In this document: piece by piece, positions 44,186-53,539 of the stretch
How the letters are laid out: each line of letters starts with the position of its first letter
Numbering within the stretch: the first letter of the stretch is position 1
From: Clostridia bacterium
GTDB lineage: Bacteria > Bacillota > Clostridia > Christensenellales > Borkfalkiaceae
Length of the DNA: 59,964 nt
NCBI GenBank assembly: GCA_021204825.1
Contig: JAJPYR010000053.1
Location: 1-59,964, forward strand
Reading direction: 5' to 3'
Notes under the pieces: generated by a model
The model's database searches: none
Seen by the model: only the letters and a program-made list of their open reading frames with translations
Told to the model about the DNA's origin: nothing
Made by a program: the position numbers and the translations under genes

Positions 44186-44923
44186 TTATGCCACAGAGGA
44201 TGTGAGCGGCGTGAAGTCATTCGCGGAGCCGAAGAAGCTGTCGAAGTGCATGCTCACGATGATGCCTCCGTCATACTTCACCGTGCCCGTCTGGGGTGCG
44301 TCGTCTGTGGTTATGGTGATGATGTTTCCTACATCCGTCTTCTCTGTCTTCCATGTGGTGCTGGATGTGCCGAGGAAGCTTGTGACGGATGTTGTGCCGT
44401 CATCGCGGAGAATGATTATGACATCCTTGCCGCTGAGCTGGTTGGAGGAGATATATGCGCCTGTTATGCCCGTAAGGAAGCCGACATAGGGTCCGGGAAG
44501 CAGCTGGCTTTCACTCTCGATGTACATGGCAACCTGCTCCTCTCCTACGGAGACGATGTCCAGGGTCCATTCCGGATTCCCTTGGCCCCAGATGAATGTT
44601 ATCTGTGTCTTGGCATCGTTGGCATACTTCCAGTCCACCTTGCCGTTTATGGGCGTGTATCCGCTCTGGCAGTCCACCTTGCCGTCCTCATAGAATGTGA
44701 AGGATACGGCTCCCATGTCTGTGGGGATGGATGTGTCATATACAACAGCCGCAGCGGGCTCAGCGGGGTCAACGGGCGCAACGGGTTCAGTGGGCGTCGT
44801 TGTGTCACCGGGAGTTTCTTTGCCGTTGTCTGTGCAGCCGGCGAAGGCGAATGCCGTTGCGGCCAGGGCCGCGGTAAGAAGCACTGCCGCAAGTATCGTT
44901 GCGGTCTTGCGCGTTTTTGTCAT
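44186..44923 (-). CDS. Secreted lipoprotein of unknown function
   Basis: The first ~27 residues form a signal peptide (basic TKTRK, then a hydrophobic stretch) ending in FAGC, a near-match to the lipobox, so cysteine ~29 would be lipidated. A proline/threonine linker (about 35-60) leads to two beta-rich segments of about 80 residues, each with a GxxxF/I...DGK/T...W pattern suggesting an internal repeat of a lipocalin-like or immunoglobulin-like fold. The product is probably anchored outside the membrane. Start 44923 has AGGAG upstream; the longer frame to 45004 would bury the signal peptide. Its position beside the GH3 glycosidase suggests a cell-surface sugar role, but this is inference. Confidence 0.75.
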   Translation of the reverse strand: MTKTRKTATILAAVLLTAALAATAFAFAGCTDNGKETPGDTTTPTEPVAPVDPAEPAAAVVYDTSIPTDMGAVSFTFYEDGKVDCQSGYTPINGKVDWKYANDAKTQITFIWGQGNPEWTLDIVSVGEEQVAMYIESESQLLPGPYVGFLTGITGAYISSNQLSGKDVIIILRDDGTTSVTSFLGTSSTTWKTEKTDVGNIITITTDDAPQTGTVKYDGGIIVSMHFDSFFGSANDFTPLTSSVA

Positions 44924-45226
44924 GATGATGTCTCTCCTTTCATTTTGGAAATGTATGTGCAAACTGAGTTGCATTAAGGTTTTGGCCTTGTGTCTACCTC
45001 TCATGCGCCAGCCCGCAAAGGGGCTGTGCGCTCAGGAGATACCGGGCTTTGCTCCGCCGCTTGAAGCACTGCGGGTGAGCCTTGTTATGTGCTCTGCATG
45101 GAGGGTCCTCGGGGGGCTCCCTGTGCAGACAACAGCTTTTATACGGACCGGCCGGACTGACGGATGCCGGACTGACGGATGCCGGATTGAAGGATGCAGA
45201 ATGGCCGGCTTTATGCGCAGGGCGCA
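44924..45226. other. Intergenic region with 15-bp triple repeat
   Basis: The 303 bp contain three tandem 15-bp units (45151-45195) and a short inverted repeat next to the stop of the 157-aa gene (45213-45227). No gene and no strong promoter are recognised. Confidence 0.5.
45151..45195. repeat. Three tandem copies of a 15-bp unit
   Basis: GCCGGACTGACGGAT occurs twice exactly (45151-45165, 45166-45180), then once with two changes (45181-45195). It lies between two genes and may be a slippage product. Confidence 0.8.
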
Positions 45227-45700
45227 TTATCTGGTCTTTTTGCAGAATGAGCCGTAGATGGATGTGGCACAGGCGGCTACGGAAAGCACCAGGAACACCC
45301 AGGCCACTACGGACATGGAGAGGGCCGAGACGGCGCTTGCGTTGTTGGCTTCGAGGTCTGAGAACCAGATGTATCCCATGAGGTCCCCGCGGGAGAAGAT
45401 CATTACCGAGAAGCAGGCTATAAGGAGCGCAGCCGAGGCGAAACGCAGCACGTCTGCCAGAATCATGTAGAGCTTGCCGGTGAGGTCCTCCACGCAGTCC
45501 ATCATGAATGCCGCCGCCTCGAAGATCATGGACAGGACACAGAAGGTCACTATCATGCCTATGAGGTCCACTCCGTATACACCGCCCTCCGCAGAGCCGA
45601 AGGAGCTGGACAGGCAGCAGAATATGAGGGACAGAAGGGTGAACAGGAATGCCGCCAGGATGGCTATCGTTGAATATGATGCCCTGAATCTGAATTTCAT
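45227..45700 (-). CDS. Small four-helix membrane protein linked to the GH3 gene
   Basis: The 157-residue protein has four hydrophobic helices (about residues 10-30, 43-70, 80-103, 125-148) with a short cytosolic basic end. No family is recognised. AAGGAGGAG precedes ATG 45700, and the GH3 gene stops only four bases upstream, so it is co-transcribed and probably co-translated with the glycosidase. It could help place or stabilise that membrane-anchored enzyme. Confidence 0.7.
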   Translation of the reverse strand: MKFRFRASYSTIAILAAFLFTLLSLIFCCLSSSFGSAEGGVYGVDLIGMIVTFCVLSMIFEAAAFMMDCVEDLTGKLYMILADVLRFASAALLIACFSVMIFSRGDLMGYIWFSDLEANNASAVSALSMSVVAWVFLVLSVAACATSIYGSFCKKTR

Positions 45701-45704
45701 CTCG

Positions 45705-48700
45705 TCACTCCTCCTTTCCGCCGCGGCAGTCTTCGCCGCCTGCGGTGCAGTCGTCATCTCTGTCCGGCTCGGTGGGGTCTGCCTCTCTCACGCCGCATTT
45801 GGAGCAGCGCTGGCACACCTTGTCCGGGTTGTTGCAGTCTTTGCCGAATATGAGGGCAAGGATGTAAAGGAGCAGGGATGCAATGAAGATGATCCCGCCA
45901 ATCGCCTCAAGGGAGATGTATGTCGCACGCCACCAGTTCATTACGTACACTGTGCGGGCCTCGCCGGACATGTAGTTGGCTATATTGGAATGGGCGAACG
46001 CCCAGAGCGCATGATGCACGCTGTCCTTTACGGCCTGCAGCATAACGGGGTCGTTTGCGTACTTTGCCGCAATATCTGCGGGGGAGCCCCAGACCTTTGC
46101 TGCGGCGGTTACTGTGGCATCGAAGTTCGTGGTGCCCACGGAGACCGCTTCGGCGAAGTTTACGTACTGGTATGAGTACAGAAGATCCGATACGAGGTAT
46201 CCGTTGAATCCCCACTCGCCGCGGAGAATATTTGTGATGAGGCCGGGGTCTGCGGATGAGAAGCGGCAGCCTACACGGTTGAATGAAGACATCACGGCCT
46301 TGGTCTCACCCTCTTCTATCGCTATCTGGAATCCGCGGAGCTCGTTCTCACGGGCCTGCTGCTCGTTGAGGAACACTGCCATGCCGCATCTGTTTGACTC
46401 TTCATCGTTGAATGCGAAGTGCTTTATGGTAACTATGAATCCCTTGCTCTGCGCGCCGAGGGACACGCTTGCGGCGCTGTGCCCGGTGAGGGACGCGTCT
46501 TCGGAGTAGTACTCTGCAGTGCGGCCGTTGTACGGCGTGCGGTGCAGGTTGAGGGCAGGCGCCCACAGGAGCGGAAGGTTTACGAACAGGGCGTCATTGC
46601 CCCACATTATTCCTATCTCTTTGAGAAGTGCCTGGTCATACGTGGAAGCCTGCAGCTGCGCGCAGCCCATGTCGCTCCATGAGTAGGCGCTGTTGGGGTC
46701 ATTGGCATCAAACCAGGGGGCATCATATGATGTGGGCATAGTCATCTGGAGGCCTGTGGGGCCGTTCTCGGCATACTCGCCGCCCAAAAAGCCTATGGAG
46801 TCCATGGGCAGGTACTCGCTGTTGCCGTTTATGATGAACGCTATGGCCTCGGTGAAGTCCAGCTCATCCAGCAGGGCATCCCACTTCTCATCTTCATACA
46901 GCACCACACTGCCGTCTTCGTTGAACATGTCCTTGTACTGCAGGCCGTTGTCCTGACCGTACAGCACCTTTGCCGCAGCGGCGGCGTCATCCGTGGCCTC
47001 GTACGTCTTGTTGTTCAGCTGCTTCAGCATGTCCTTTGTGGCGGTAAGGTCCCTGTACCCCTTCATGTTGTCAGCGGTCCAAAGGTCCGTGTTCCACTTG
47101 CCGCCCCATGTCCAGTCTGCTCTGGAAAGGTAGCTTACGGTTACGCCTGCAGACAGGTTGTTGAGGTCTCCCAGGGGAAGCTGGTTGGAAATCTCCGTGC
47201 CGTTTGCGGACCTGGAGAACAGCCCGGTGTTCTCTTCGGCCCATGAGAACGGATATGCGGCTTTTGCGTTTCCGGTGTCATCCATGACGCCGTTTGTGTT
47301 GGAAGGGGTCTTGCCCTTTGCCGCAAGGATGTTGTTCACCGCTGCATGGGCGCCTTCCTCTGTGGAGTTGCAGCCTAAAGCGAAGTAGTATCCGTCCCCT
47401 GCCTCCATGATGTATGTCCGGGCCGTTGTGTAGTCATATGACGCAAGAAGCTCCATGTTGATTTCCACGGAGACATCAGCTGTCTTTCCGGCCTTTATGA
47501 CGTCTGTCTTGGTGTAGTTGAGAAGCTGCACGGAGGCCTTCTCCACGCCGTTCTGCCTGTCATATGCCGTATACGGGCTCTGGCCGTATACCTGCACGGC
47601 GCTCTTGCCGTCTTTAAAGCCGGTGTTCTCAACCGTTACGTCCACGGTTGCGGTGCGGAAATCGTCAGAGAAGGTCACATTGGTTATCTGCTGGTCAAAG
47701 GTTGTGTAGGATTTGCCGTAGCCGAAGGTGTACGCCATCTCTTCGCCGTACGTCCAGCCGGATTTGGAGTCAAAGGCGCCGGACGTTGATGAGGCCTGCC
47801 CCTGCCCTAAAACCGCGTCTTCGTAACGGGTCTCGTAATACTTGTATCCCGTGTAGATGCCCTCTGCCTCCACCAGGTAATATCCTGCACGGATGTCTTC
47901 GCCGTCATCGTTCTTCGTGCTGCTGTTGGTGAAGTGGTATACGCCGAAATTCTGCATTGCAGGGGATGATGTGGAGTCAAGGGCGTATGTGTCCGCAAGG
48001 TGTCCGGACGGGCTGGCGCCGTTCTTTCCTGTAAGGACGTCCGCAACTCCGCTCATGCCGTAGTTTCCGGGGAAGCCTATCCACATGATGGCATCCACTT
48101 CATGAGCAGCCCCCGTCATGATCTCGCCAAGCTCCAGGGGGTTGCAGGAGTTTATGAGCACCACAACCTTCCTGCATGCCTTTTTGGCGGAGTCTATGAT
48201 CTGCAGCTCCTGACTGGTAAGAGCCAGGGATGAGCGGGCGTCTGCCTGCGTGAGCTGGATCTTGTCACTGGCCGCTGCCTCAAGGCCTGTCTCGCCGGGG
48301 AAGTAATCCCCGCCCTCTGACGATGGCCTGCCCACAACCACGATGGCCGTGTCCGTATAGGCGCCCATGAGGCCTAAGTCCGGCTGCACTTCGTAATATG
48401 ACTTGTATGTCTGGGGATCTTTGACGTCTCCGAGCGATATCTGGAGACCGTTCCTGTTCTTTATCACGCTGGACTCGTAATAGTCATTCATGGCGGAATT
48501 CACGTCCATTCCGTCTGCCTTGAGTGCCGCAAACAGAGAGACGCTCTGGGCGGCGGATACGCTTCCGCCCATTCCCATGCCGTAATTGGTGCCGCTGGGC
48601 GCGCTTGCTATTCCGAAGAGCGTGACCTTCTCGCTTGTTGCCAGCGGCAGTGCAGCGTCATTTTTGTTCTGAAGCAGCACGGAGCCTTCCGCTCCCACCT

Positions 48701-48947
48701 GGGTTCCGAGAGCCACATGCTGCGTCTTGAGCTCATCCGAGTTCCTGTAATCCGGGGTGTACTGCGTGTACAGCTCTTCGCCGCCGTCTGAGCTTACCTT
48801 TGTGGTTATGGTGCCCAGCACCCTGTTCACCTGCGACGAATTCGCTTCCAGGATGGCTCCTACCGTGTACGCAAATACGAACACGAGAGCGAACGCAATG
48901 GCCAGCGTGCGCCAGAGGCCCATCCATCTGTATATGAATTTTCTCAA
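45705..48947 (-). CDS. Membrane-anchored GH3 glycosidase with inverted domain order
   Basis: The order is: N-terminal membrane helix (about residues 5-30), GH3 C-terminal alpha/beta domain, a fibronectin-III-like domain (near 420-520), then the TIM-barrel domain that normally comes first, with KHFAFNDEES and the nucleophile region GYLVSDLL near the end, and finally a second membrane helix followed by a short cysteine-rich acidic tail. Inverted GH3 enzymes are known in ruminal and clostridial beta-glucosidases. Two membrane anchors put the catalytic part outside. I favour the TTG at 48947, which has AAGGAGG five bases upstream; an in-frame ATG at 48992 is less well placed. It should release glucose, xylose or arabinose from short oligosaccharides. 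Confidence 0.88.
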   Translation of the reverse strand: MRKFIYRWMGLWRTLAIAFALVFVFAYTVGAILEANSSQVNRVLGTITTKVSSDGGEELYTQYTPDYRNSDELKTQHVALGTQVGAEGSVLLQNKNDAALPLATSEKVTLFGIASAPSGTNYGMGMGGSVSAAQSVSLFAALKADGMDVNSAMNDYYESSVIKNRNGLQISLGDVKDPQTYKSYYEVQPDLGLMGAYTDTAIVVVGRPSSEGGDYFPGETGLEAAASDKIQLTQADARSSLALTSQELQIIDSAKKACRKVVVLINSCNPLELGEIMTGAAHEVDAIMWIGFPGNYGMSGVADVLTGKNGASPSGHLADTYALDSTSSPAMQNFGVYHFTNSSTKNDDGEDIRAGYYLVEAEGIYTGYKYYETRYEDAVLGQGQASSTSGAFDSKSGWTYGEEMAYTFGYGKSYTTFDQQITNVTFSDDFRTATVDVTVENTGFKDGKSAVQVYGQSPYTAYDRQNGVEKASVQLLNYTKTDVIKAGKTADVSVEINMELLASYDYTTARTYIMEAGDGYYFALGCNSTEEGAHAAVNNILAAKGKTPSNTNGVMDDTGNAKAAYPFSWAEENTGLFSRSANGTEISNQLPLGDLNNLSAGVTVSYLSRADWTWGGKWNTDLWTADNMKGYRDLTATKDMLKQLNNKTYEATDDAAAAAKVLYGQDNGLQYKDMFNEDGSVVLYEDEKWDALLDELDFTEAIAFIINGNSEYLPMDSIGFLGGEYAENGPTGLQMTMPTSYDAPWFDANDPNSAYSWSDMGCAQLQASTYDQALLKEIGIMWGNDALFVNLPLLWAPALNLHRTPYNGRTAEYYSEDASLTGHSAASVSLGAQSKGFIVTIKHFAFNDEESNRCGMAVFLNEQQARENELRGFQIAIEEGETKAVMSSFNRVGCRFSSADPGLITNILRGEWGFNGYLVSDLLYSYQYVNFAEAVSVGTTNFDATVTAAAKVWGSPADIAAKYANDPVMLQAVKDSVHHALWAFAHSNIANYMSGEARTVYVMNWWRATYISLEAIGGIIFIASLLLYILALIFGKDCNNPDKVCQRCSKCGVREADPTEPDRDDDCTAGGEDCRGGKEE

Positions 48948-49353
48948 ACCTGCCTCCTTATTCTTTCTTCCTCTGGATCCTCCCAAGTTCATCTCCTCCA
49001 CCCTCTTCCACCTGCCGCAAAAGGCCTCCGAAGGCTTTCGCAACAGAATCTAAAAATCTGTATATCTAGCACATATATGAACATTTTTTGTTCGGACTTT
49101 TCATAATCGTACCATTGAACCTATGACTTGCACATAGCAATAAAGCGAGCCAGCATTGCCCTGATTAAGCTAAAAACGACTTCAAAAATTTGTCTCCGCC
49201 ATGTGTGAAAAATATGCAGTTTATGCAACACATTTAAAAAAGTATGAACATATATTTCTCATTAGGCCAAAAAGAAAAGGCCTCCCGCATGGGAGACCTT
49301 CCGGAAACGAAAGACAGGCTTAGCCGGCCCTTTGGACCGGCTGTGCCGTTGTA
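48948..49353. other. Intergenic region between araA and the GH3 gene
   Basis: The 406 bp hold two hairpins that end the arabinose operon (49268-49300 and 49322-49342) and two copies of a TATGAACAT element (from about 49076, where it forms GAAC-N7-GTTC, and from about 49242). The stretch is AT-rich and should contain the GH3 promoter, but I cannot place a convincing -35/-10 pair. No gene is seen. Confidence 0.5.
49268..49342 (-). terminator. Double hairpin terminator after araA
   Basis: Two stems follow the araA stop: AGCCGG...CCGGCT (49322-49342), then AAGG-CTCCC...GGGAG-CCTT (49277-49300). The second is followed on the minus strand by TTCTTTTTGG. Confidence 0.75.
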
Positions 49354-50775
49354 TTACAGGCTGTTGAGTGTGGTGTTCTCGTCTATGACAACAAGCTCGG
49401 TGCCGGTGAGCTTTGCGAAGAGGCGGATGTCTTCCACTGTGAGCGCTGTGGAGACTACGGCGTGGTGTGCGCCGCCGGCATAGATCCATGCGGAGGCGCT
49501 GGTTTTGAAGTCCGGGATGTGCTTCCACATGAGCTGTGCTACCGGAAGCTTTGGCATGGGAGCGGGCTGCTGTATGAGCTCCAGCTTTGCGCAAACCAGG
49601 CGGAAATGATCCCCGAGGTCTATCATGGACACTGCAATGGCGTCTCCCTGGATGCCGTCAAAGACAAGGCGTGCGGGAGGATTCTTGCCGCCGATTCCCA
49701 AGGGGTGCACTTCTATCTTCGGCCTGGAGGAGGCGAAGACGGGCGAGACTTCCAGCATATGGGAGGCAAGCTCCAGCTCGGAGCGATGTGTGAGGTCATA
49801 GGTGTAGTCTTCAAGGAAGGCCGTGGCTCCCTTGCGGCCTTCGGCCATGGCAAGAAGGACGGCCATGAGGGCTGAGGTCTTGTAATCCCCTTCAGGGCCG
49901 AAGCCTACTCCCTTTGCCATGAGATCCTGGATGGCAAGGCCGGGCAGCTGCTCCATTCCGTGCAGGTCCTGAAAGGTGTCCGTTATGGCTGAGATGCGCT
50001 CTTTGGCCATGAACTTCTCCAGGGCAACCTGGTATCTGGCCTGCTTGCGGACGGATGCGACGTCATCCGTGTTCATGTCATAGCGGGTGAGATAATCCGC
50101 CATTTTGGCGTCCGTCTCAGCCTCCGTAACGGCAGAGATGATGTCCACAACGTCTCCGAGGCCGTAATAGTTCACGGACCATCCGTAGCGGATTTCGCTC
50201 TCCACTCTGTCTCCGTCTGTTACGGCAACGTCACGCATGTTGTTGCCCAGCATGGCAACGCGCATGCCGTGGGAAAAGGACATGGCTATGGCAACGTCCG
50301 CAAAGCGGCGGATTTCGGCTATGACGTCCTCGTGCTTGTAATAGCCCGCAACAACCTGGCGTTTGATGCCAAGGCGCGTGCAGATGAAGCCGAACTCCCT
50401 GTCCCCGTGTGCGGACTGGTTGAGGTTCATGAAGTCCATGTCTATGCTGTCATACGGGAGCTTCTCGTTGTACTGCGTATGAAGATGAAGCATGGGTTTG
50501 GAAAGGGCCTGAAGGCCCCGTATCCACATCTTTGCGGGAGAGAAGGTGTGCATCCAGCAGATAACGCCCACGCACTCCTTGTCCGCTGTGGCCTTGAGGC
50601 ATATGTCCTCGCAGCTGTCCGCGTCTATTACGGTGGGGCACCATACAAGATCTGCCCTGTCCTTGAGCTTCTCCGCAAGGAAGGATACCATCTCTTTGCT
50701 GTCCTTCGCTACCTGCACAAGGGTCTCTTCTCCGTACAGGTCCTGGCTTCCGGTAATGAAGTATATGCTTTTCAT
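49354..50775 (-). CDS. araA: L-arabinose isomerase
   Basis: AraA converts L-arabinose to L-ribulose using a divalent metal. The start YFITGSQDLYGEETL is typical, and the MHTFSPAKMWI, FMNLNQSAHGDREFGF and EQLPGLAIQDLMAKGVGFGPEGDYK segments carry catalytic and metal-binding residues (including the glutamates and histidines of the active site). The length of 473 residues is close to the usual 475-500. ATG 50775 is preceded by GGAG, and the longer frame to 50949 has no similarity. It is the last gene of the arabinose operon, 70 bp after araD. Confidence 0.96.
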   Translation of the reverse strand: MKSIYFITGSQDLYGEETLVQVAKDSKEMVSFLAEKLKDRADLVWCPTVIDADSCEDICLKATADKECVGVICWMHTFSPAKMWIRGLQALSKPMLHLHTQYNEKLPYDSIDMDFMNLNQSAHGDREFGFICTRLGIKRQVVAGYYKHEDVIAEIRRFADVAIAMSFSHGMRVAMLGNNMRDVAVTDGDRVESEIRYGWSVNYYGLGDVVDIISAVTEAETDAKMADYLTRYDMNTDDVASVRKQARYQVALEKFMAKERISAITDTFQDLHGMEQLPGLAIQDLMAKGVGFGPEGDYKTSALMAVLLAMAEGRKGATAFLEDYTYDLTHRSELELASHMLEVSPVFASSRPKIEVHPLGIGGKNPPARLVFDGIQGDAIAVSMIDLGDHFRLVCAKLELIQQPAPMPKLPVAQLMWKHIPDFKTSASAWIYAGGAHHAVVSTALTVEDIRLFAKLTGTELVVIDENTTLNSL

Positions 50776-50845
50776 ATAAGCTGCATCTCCGTATATAGTG
50801 TCTGTATATTGCATATGCGCCCTGGCACTGCCGGGGCGGCGCATG

Positions 50846-51541
50846 CTACTTTTTGGCCTGCCCGTAGTAGGCGTCCTTGCCGTGCTTGCGGAAGTAGTGC
50901 TTGTCCGAGACGTACTGGGGAGCCCTGGTGGCAAGCGGGTTAATGCCAAGCGTTATGTATGCCATCTTGGCCACTTCCTCCACCACTACTGCATGGTATA
51001 CGGCGTCTGCGGCATCCGTGCCCCAGGTGAATACGCCGTGGTTTTTAACGAGGCATGCAGGGCATGCAAGGGTGTCACGGCGCTCAAAGGTCTCGTTTAT
51101 GATAACCCCTGTATAGTGCTCATATGCTTCTTTCACGCGCTCTTCGGACAGGTCCTGCGTGCAGGGGATGTCTCCGTAGAAATAGTCTGCATGAGTGGTG
51201 CCGAAGGTCGGTATGGGCAGGCCTGCCTGCGCCCAGGCTGTCGCATATGTGGAATGGGTATGGACAATGCCCTTTATCTCCGGGTGCCTGCGGTATATCT
51301 CAAGGTGCGTGGGGGTATCGGAGGACGGACGCAGGTTCCCCTCCACTATCTTCCCGTCCGGAGCCACTACAACCATGTCCTCCGGCTTCATCTCATCATA
51401 CTCCACCCCGGACGGCTTTATTACAATAAGCCCGGTTTCCGGGTCCCTTTCGCTTGCGTTTCCCCAGGTGAAGAGTATGAGCCCGTACTTCTTGAGGTCC
51501 ATGTTGGCCCTGTATACCTTCTCTTTCAATGCTTCCAGCAT
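50846..51541 (-). CDS. araD: L-ribulose-5-phosphate 4-epimerase
   Basis: AraD turns L-ribulose 5-phosphate into D-xylulose 5-phosphate, linking arabinose to the pentose phosphate pathway. The 231-residue protein shows the class II aldolase/epimerase signature: [11 protein letters not shown] (phosphate-binding loop), the zinc-binding HTH pair in [13 protein letters not shown] (about residues 93-105), and a later histidine in [21 protein letters not shown] precedes ATG 51541. A 192-bp spacer separates it from the kinase gene and a 70-bp spacer from araA. Confidence 0.95.
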   Translation of the reverse strand: MLEALKEKVYRANMDLKKYGLILFTWGNASERDPETGLIVIKPSGVEYDEMKPEDMVVVAPDGKIVEGNLRPSSDTPTHLEIYRRHPEIKGIVHTHSTYATAWAQAGLPIPTFGTTHADYFYGDIPCTQDLSEERVKEAYEHYTGVIINETFERRDTLACPACLVKNHGVFTWGTDAADAVYHAVVVEEVAKMAYITLGINPLATRAPQYVSDKHYFRKHGKDAYYGQAKK

Positions 51542-51733
51542 AACGTATTCTCCTTGGCTTTTGGCGTATATATTAAGCGGTGTGCGCATGCGTGCGCGCG
51601 TATGTACTTTTCAAATATAAAAATCCCACAGAGGACAGGCGTACAAACCATACCTGCCAAAATGTCTGCCCTGCAGGGTCTCAGTTGCGGCTGCGGGTGC
51701 CTTTTAAGGGCATGCGCCCTTGGGTGCACGGGG

Positions 51734-53305
51734 TCAGGAAAGGTCCGCTGCGGATGCCTCCCGGATAATGGGCAGGCATTTGGTGAATCGGTCGGTATAG
51801 GCGTCAAAGCCGGCTACAAGAACGGGGTCCGGCTGGACGGTTGTGGTCTCCTGGCCGTTGAATATGACTTCCTCCAGGTATCCGGGCAGAGACTCGTATC
51901 CGGATACGGAATAGAGGGCAAGAATTGCCATGCCCCAGGCGCCTCCTTCGCCTGCTGTCTCAAGTACCGTTACGGGCGTGTTCATGGCAGCCGCCATGTA
52001 ATCCTGCGCAACTCCCTTGGTGCGGAACAGGCCGCCGTGCGCGTACAGCTTGGAGCAGGCGATGCCCTCGCGCTTCAAAAGAATGTCCATGCCAATCTTT
52101 AAGGTGGCCATGCTGGCGTATATCTCGCTTCTTATGAAGTTTGCAAGGGACATGTTTGCCTCTGTGCCACGGATAACCATGGGACGTCCGTTCTGCACCC
52201 CTGTTATGTTCTCTCCGGATGTGTAATTGCAGGCAATTACGCCGCCACAGTCCGGATCTCCCGTTAAGGAGTGCCTGAACAGTCTGGTATAGAGGTCTCC
52301 CTGGGAAATGTCCAAGCCATAGAGCTGGCCGAATTTCTGGAACATGTCCATCCATGCGTTTATCTCAGAGGAGCAGTTGTTGCAGTGCACCATGGCAACG
52401 GGTTTTCCGTCCGGGGTGGTTACTATGTCCAGCTCCGGATATACCGTCCTGGGATACTTGTCCATTACGACCATGCCGAAAATGGAGGTCCCTGCGGACA
52501 CGTTGCCCGTGCCGCTCTGCACGGAGTTGGTGGCAACCATGCCGGTTCCTGCGTCTCCCTCCGGAGGGCAGAAGGGTATGCCGGCCTTGAGGTTCCCGTC
52601 CGGGTCCAGCAAAAGGGCTCCGGCTTCGGTCAGGTATCCGGCATTCTGTCCTGCGGGAAGGACTTTTGGGAGGATGTCTTCAAGCCACCAGGGCATGTCA
52701 TTGACCTCTGCTATGCCGTTGAAGATCATGCACATGGCCTTGTTGTACTGGCCCGTTTTCTCGTCTATGGGGAACATGCCGCTGGCTTCACCGACTCCCA
52801 CAGCGCGCTGTCCTGTTAAAAGGAGTTGGATGTAGCCTGCGAGGGTTGTGAGGTAGTTGATTTTTGAGACATGCTCCTCACCGTTCATGAGGGCGTGGTA
52901 TAAGTGGGCTATGCTCCAGCGGGCCGGGATATGGAAAGAGAACAGCTCCGTAAGCTTCTCTGCGGCATCCTCCGCGAGGTTGTTGCGCCAGGTGCGGAAG
53001 GGCACAAGGAGGTTTCCCTCTTTGTCCAGGGCAATGTAGCCGTGCATCATGGCGGAGATGCCAATGGCCCCCGTTTCCGTGAGGGTAATGCCGTATGTCT
53101 TAAGGACATCTGCCTTGAGGTCCGCGTAGCAGGCCTTGAGGCCCGTTATGATGTCTTCCTCGCTGTATGTCCAGACGCCGTTGACGAACCGGTTCTCCCA
53201 GGTGTATGAGCCGGAGGCGAGCACTTCGCCTGCCTTGCCGCAGAGGACGGCCTTTATGCGTGTGGAGCCGAATTCAATGCCTATTGCTGTCTCTTTAAGA
53301 TTCAT
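51734..53305 (-). CDS. FGGY-family sugar kinase, probable ribulokinase
   Basis: The protein has the two-domain FGGY kinase layout: GIEFGSTRIKAVL (residues 9-21), ISAMMHGYIALD (about 107-118), the EGDAGTGMVATNSV segment with the likely catalytic aspartate (about 264), and the C-terminal AHGGLFRTKGVAQDYMAAAM motif. Position as first gene of the operon before araD and araA implies phosphorylation of L-ribulose. It is not a close match to the classical AraB sequence, however, and is somewhat nearer to other Clostridia FGGY kinases, so I leave the symbol blank. The length of 523 residues is normal. No strong ribosome binding site is visible at this ATG. Confidence 0.82.
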   Translation of the reverse strand: MNLKETAIGIEFGSTRIKAVLCGKAGEVLASGSYTWENRFVNGVWTYSEEDIITGLKACYADLKADVLKTYGITLTETGAIGISAMMHGYIALDKEGNLLVPFRTWRNNLAEDAAEKLTELFSFHIPARWSIAHLYHALMNGEEHVSKINYLTTLAGYIQLLLTGQRAVGVGEASGMFPIDEKTGQYNKAMCMIFNGIAEVNDMPWWLEDILPKVLPAGQNAGYLTEAGALLLDPDGNLKAGIPFCPPEGDAGTGMVATNSVQSGTGNVSAGTSIFGMVVMDKYPRTVYPELDIVTTPDGKPVAMVHCNNCSSEINAWMDMFQKFGQLYGLDISQGDLYTRLFRHSLTGDPDCGGVIACNYTSGENITGVQNGRPMVIRGTEANMSLANFIRSEIYASMATLKIGMDILLKREGIACSKLYAHGGLFRTKGVAQDYMAAAMNTPVTVLETAGEGGAWGMAILALYSVSGYESLPGYLEEVIFNGQETTTVQPDPVLVAGFDAYTDRFTKCLPIIREASAADLS

Positions 53306-53337
53306 ATAAGAGCCTCTTGTATTGCCTTATTGTCTGT

Positions 53338-53370
53338 ATTGTACCATGTTCCTGCAGGATTACTATACCA
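53338..53370 (-). promoter_or_regulatory. Extended -10 boxes upstream of the arabinose operon
   Basis: On the minus strand TGG-TATAGT (53362-53370) and TGG-TACAAT (53338-53346) both fit the extended -10 form TGnTAnnnT. They lie 35-65 bp upstream of the kinase start. No good -35 accompanies them. Confidence 0.35.
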
Positions 53371-53438
53371 AAATTGTAATGTCCCGGACAGAATCCGGCG
53401 CTTTGCAAGTGATGTTTGCCTGCTGGGATATAGTATAT

Positions 53439-53469
53439 GAACCTCCACCCCCTGAAGGGATGAAGGTTC
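53439..53469 (-). terminator. Hairpin after the GH2 gene
   Basis: GAACCT and AGGTTC close an imperfect GC-rich hairpin of 31 bases, 70 bp after the GH2 stop. The minus-strand continuation (ATATACTATA) has few Ts, so termination is possible but not certain. Confidence 0.45.
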
Positions 53470-53539
53470 CTGTGACTGTTCTGTTATGCTGCGGTATCCT
53501 CTGCAACGGGTGCCATGTTGTGCCTCATGGTATGAGGGA

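Noticed and set aside
51706..51721. Hairpin AAGGGC-ATGC-GCCCTT as a terminator between the kinase and araD genes
   Set aside because: No T-run follows on the minus strand, and a terminator here would split the arabinose operon; at most it is an RNA processing or attenuation element.
50798..52102. A 434-codon open frame on the plus strand opposite the arabinose genes
   Set aside because: It is antisense to araD and the kinase, both of which have clear family motifs; composition is that of a shadow frame in GC-rich DNA, with no ribosome binding site or known domain.
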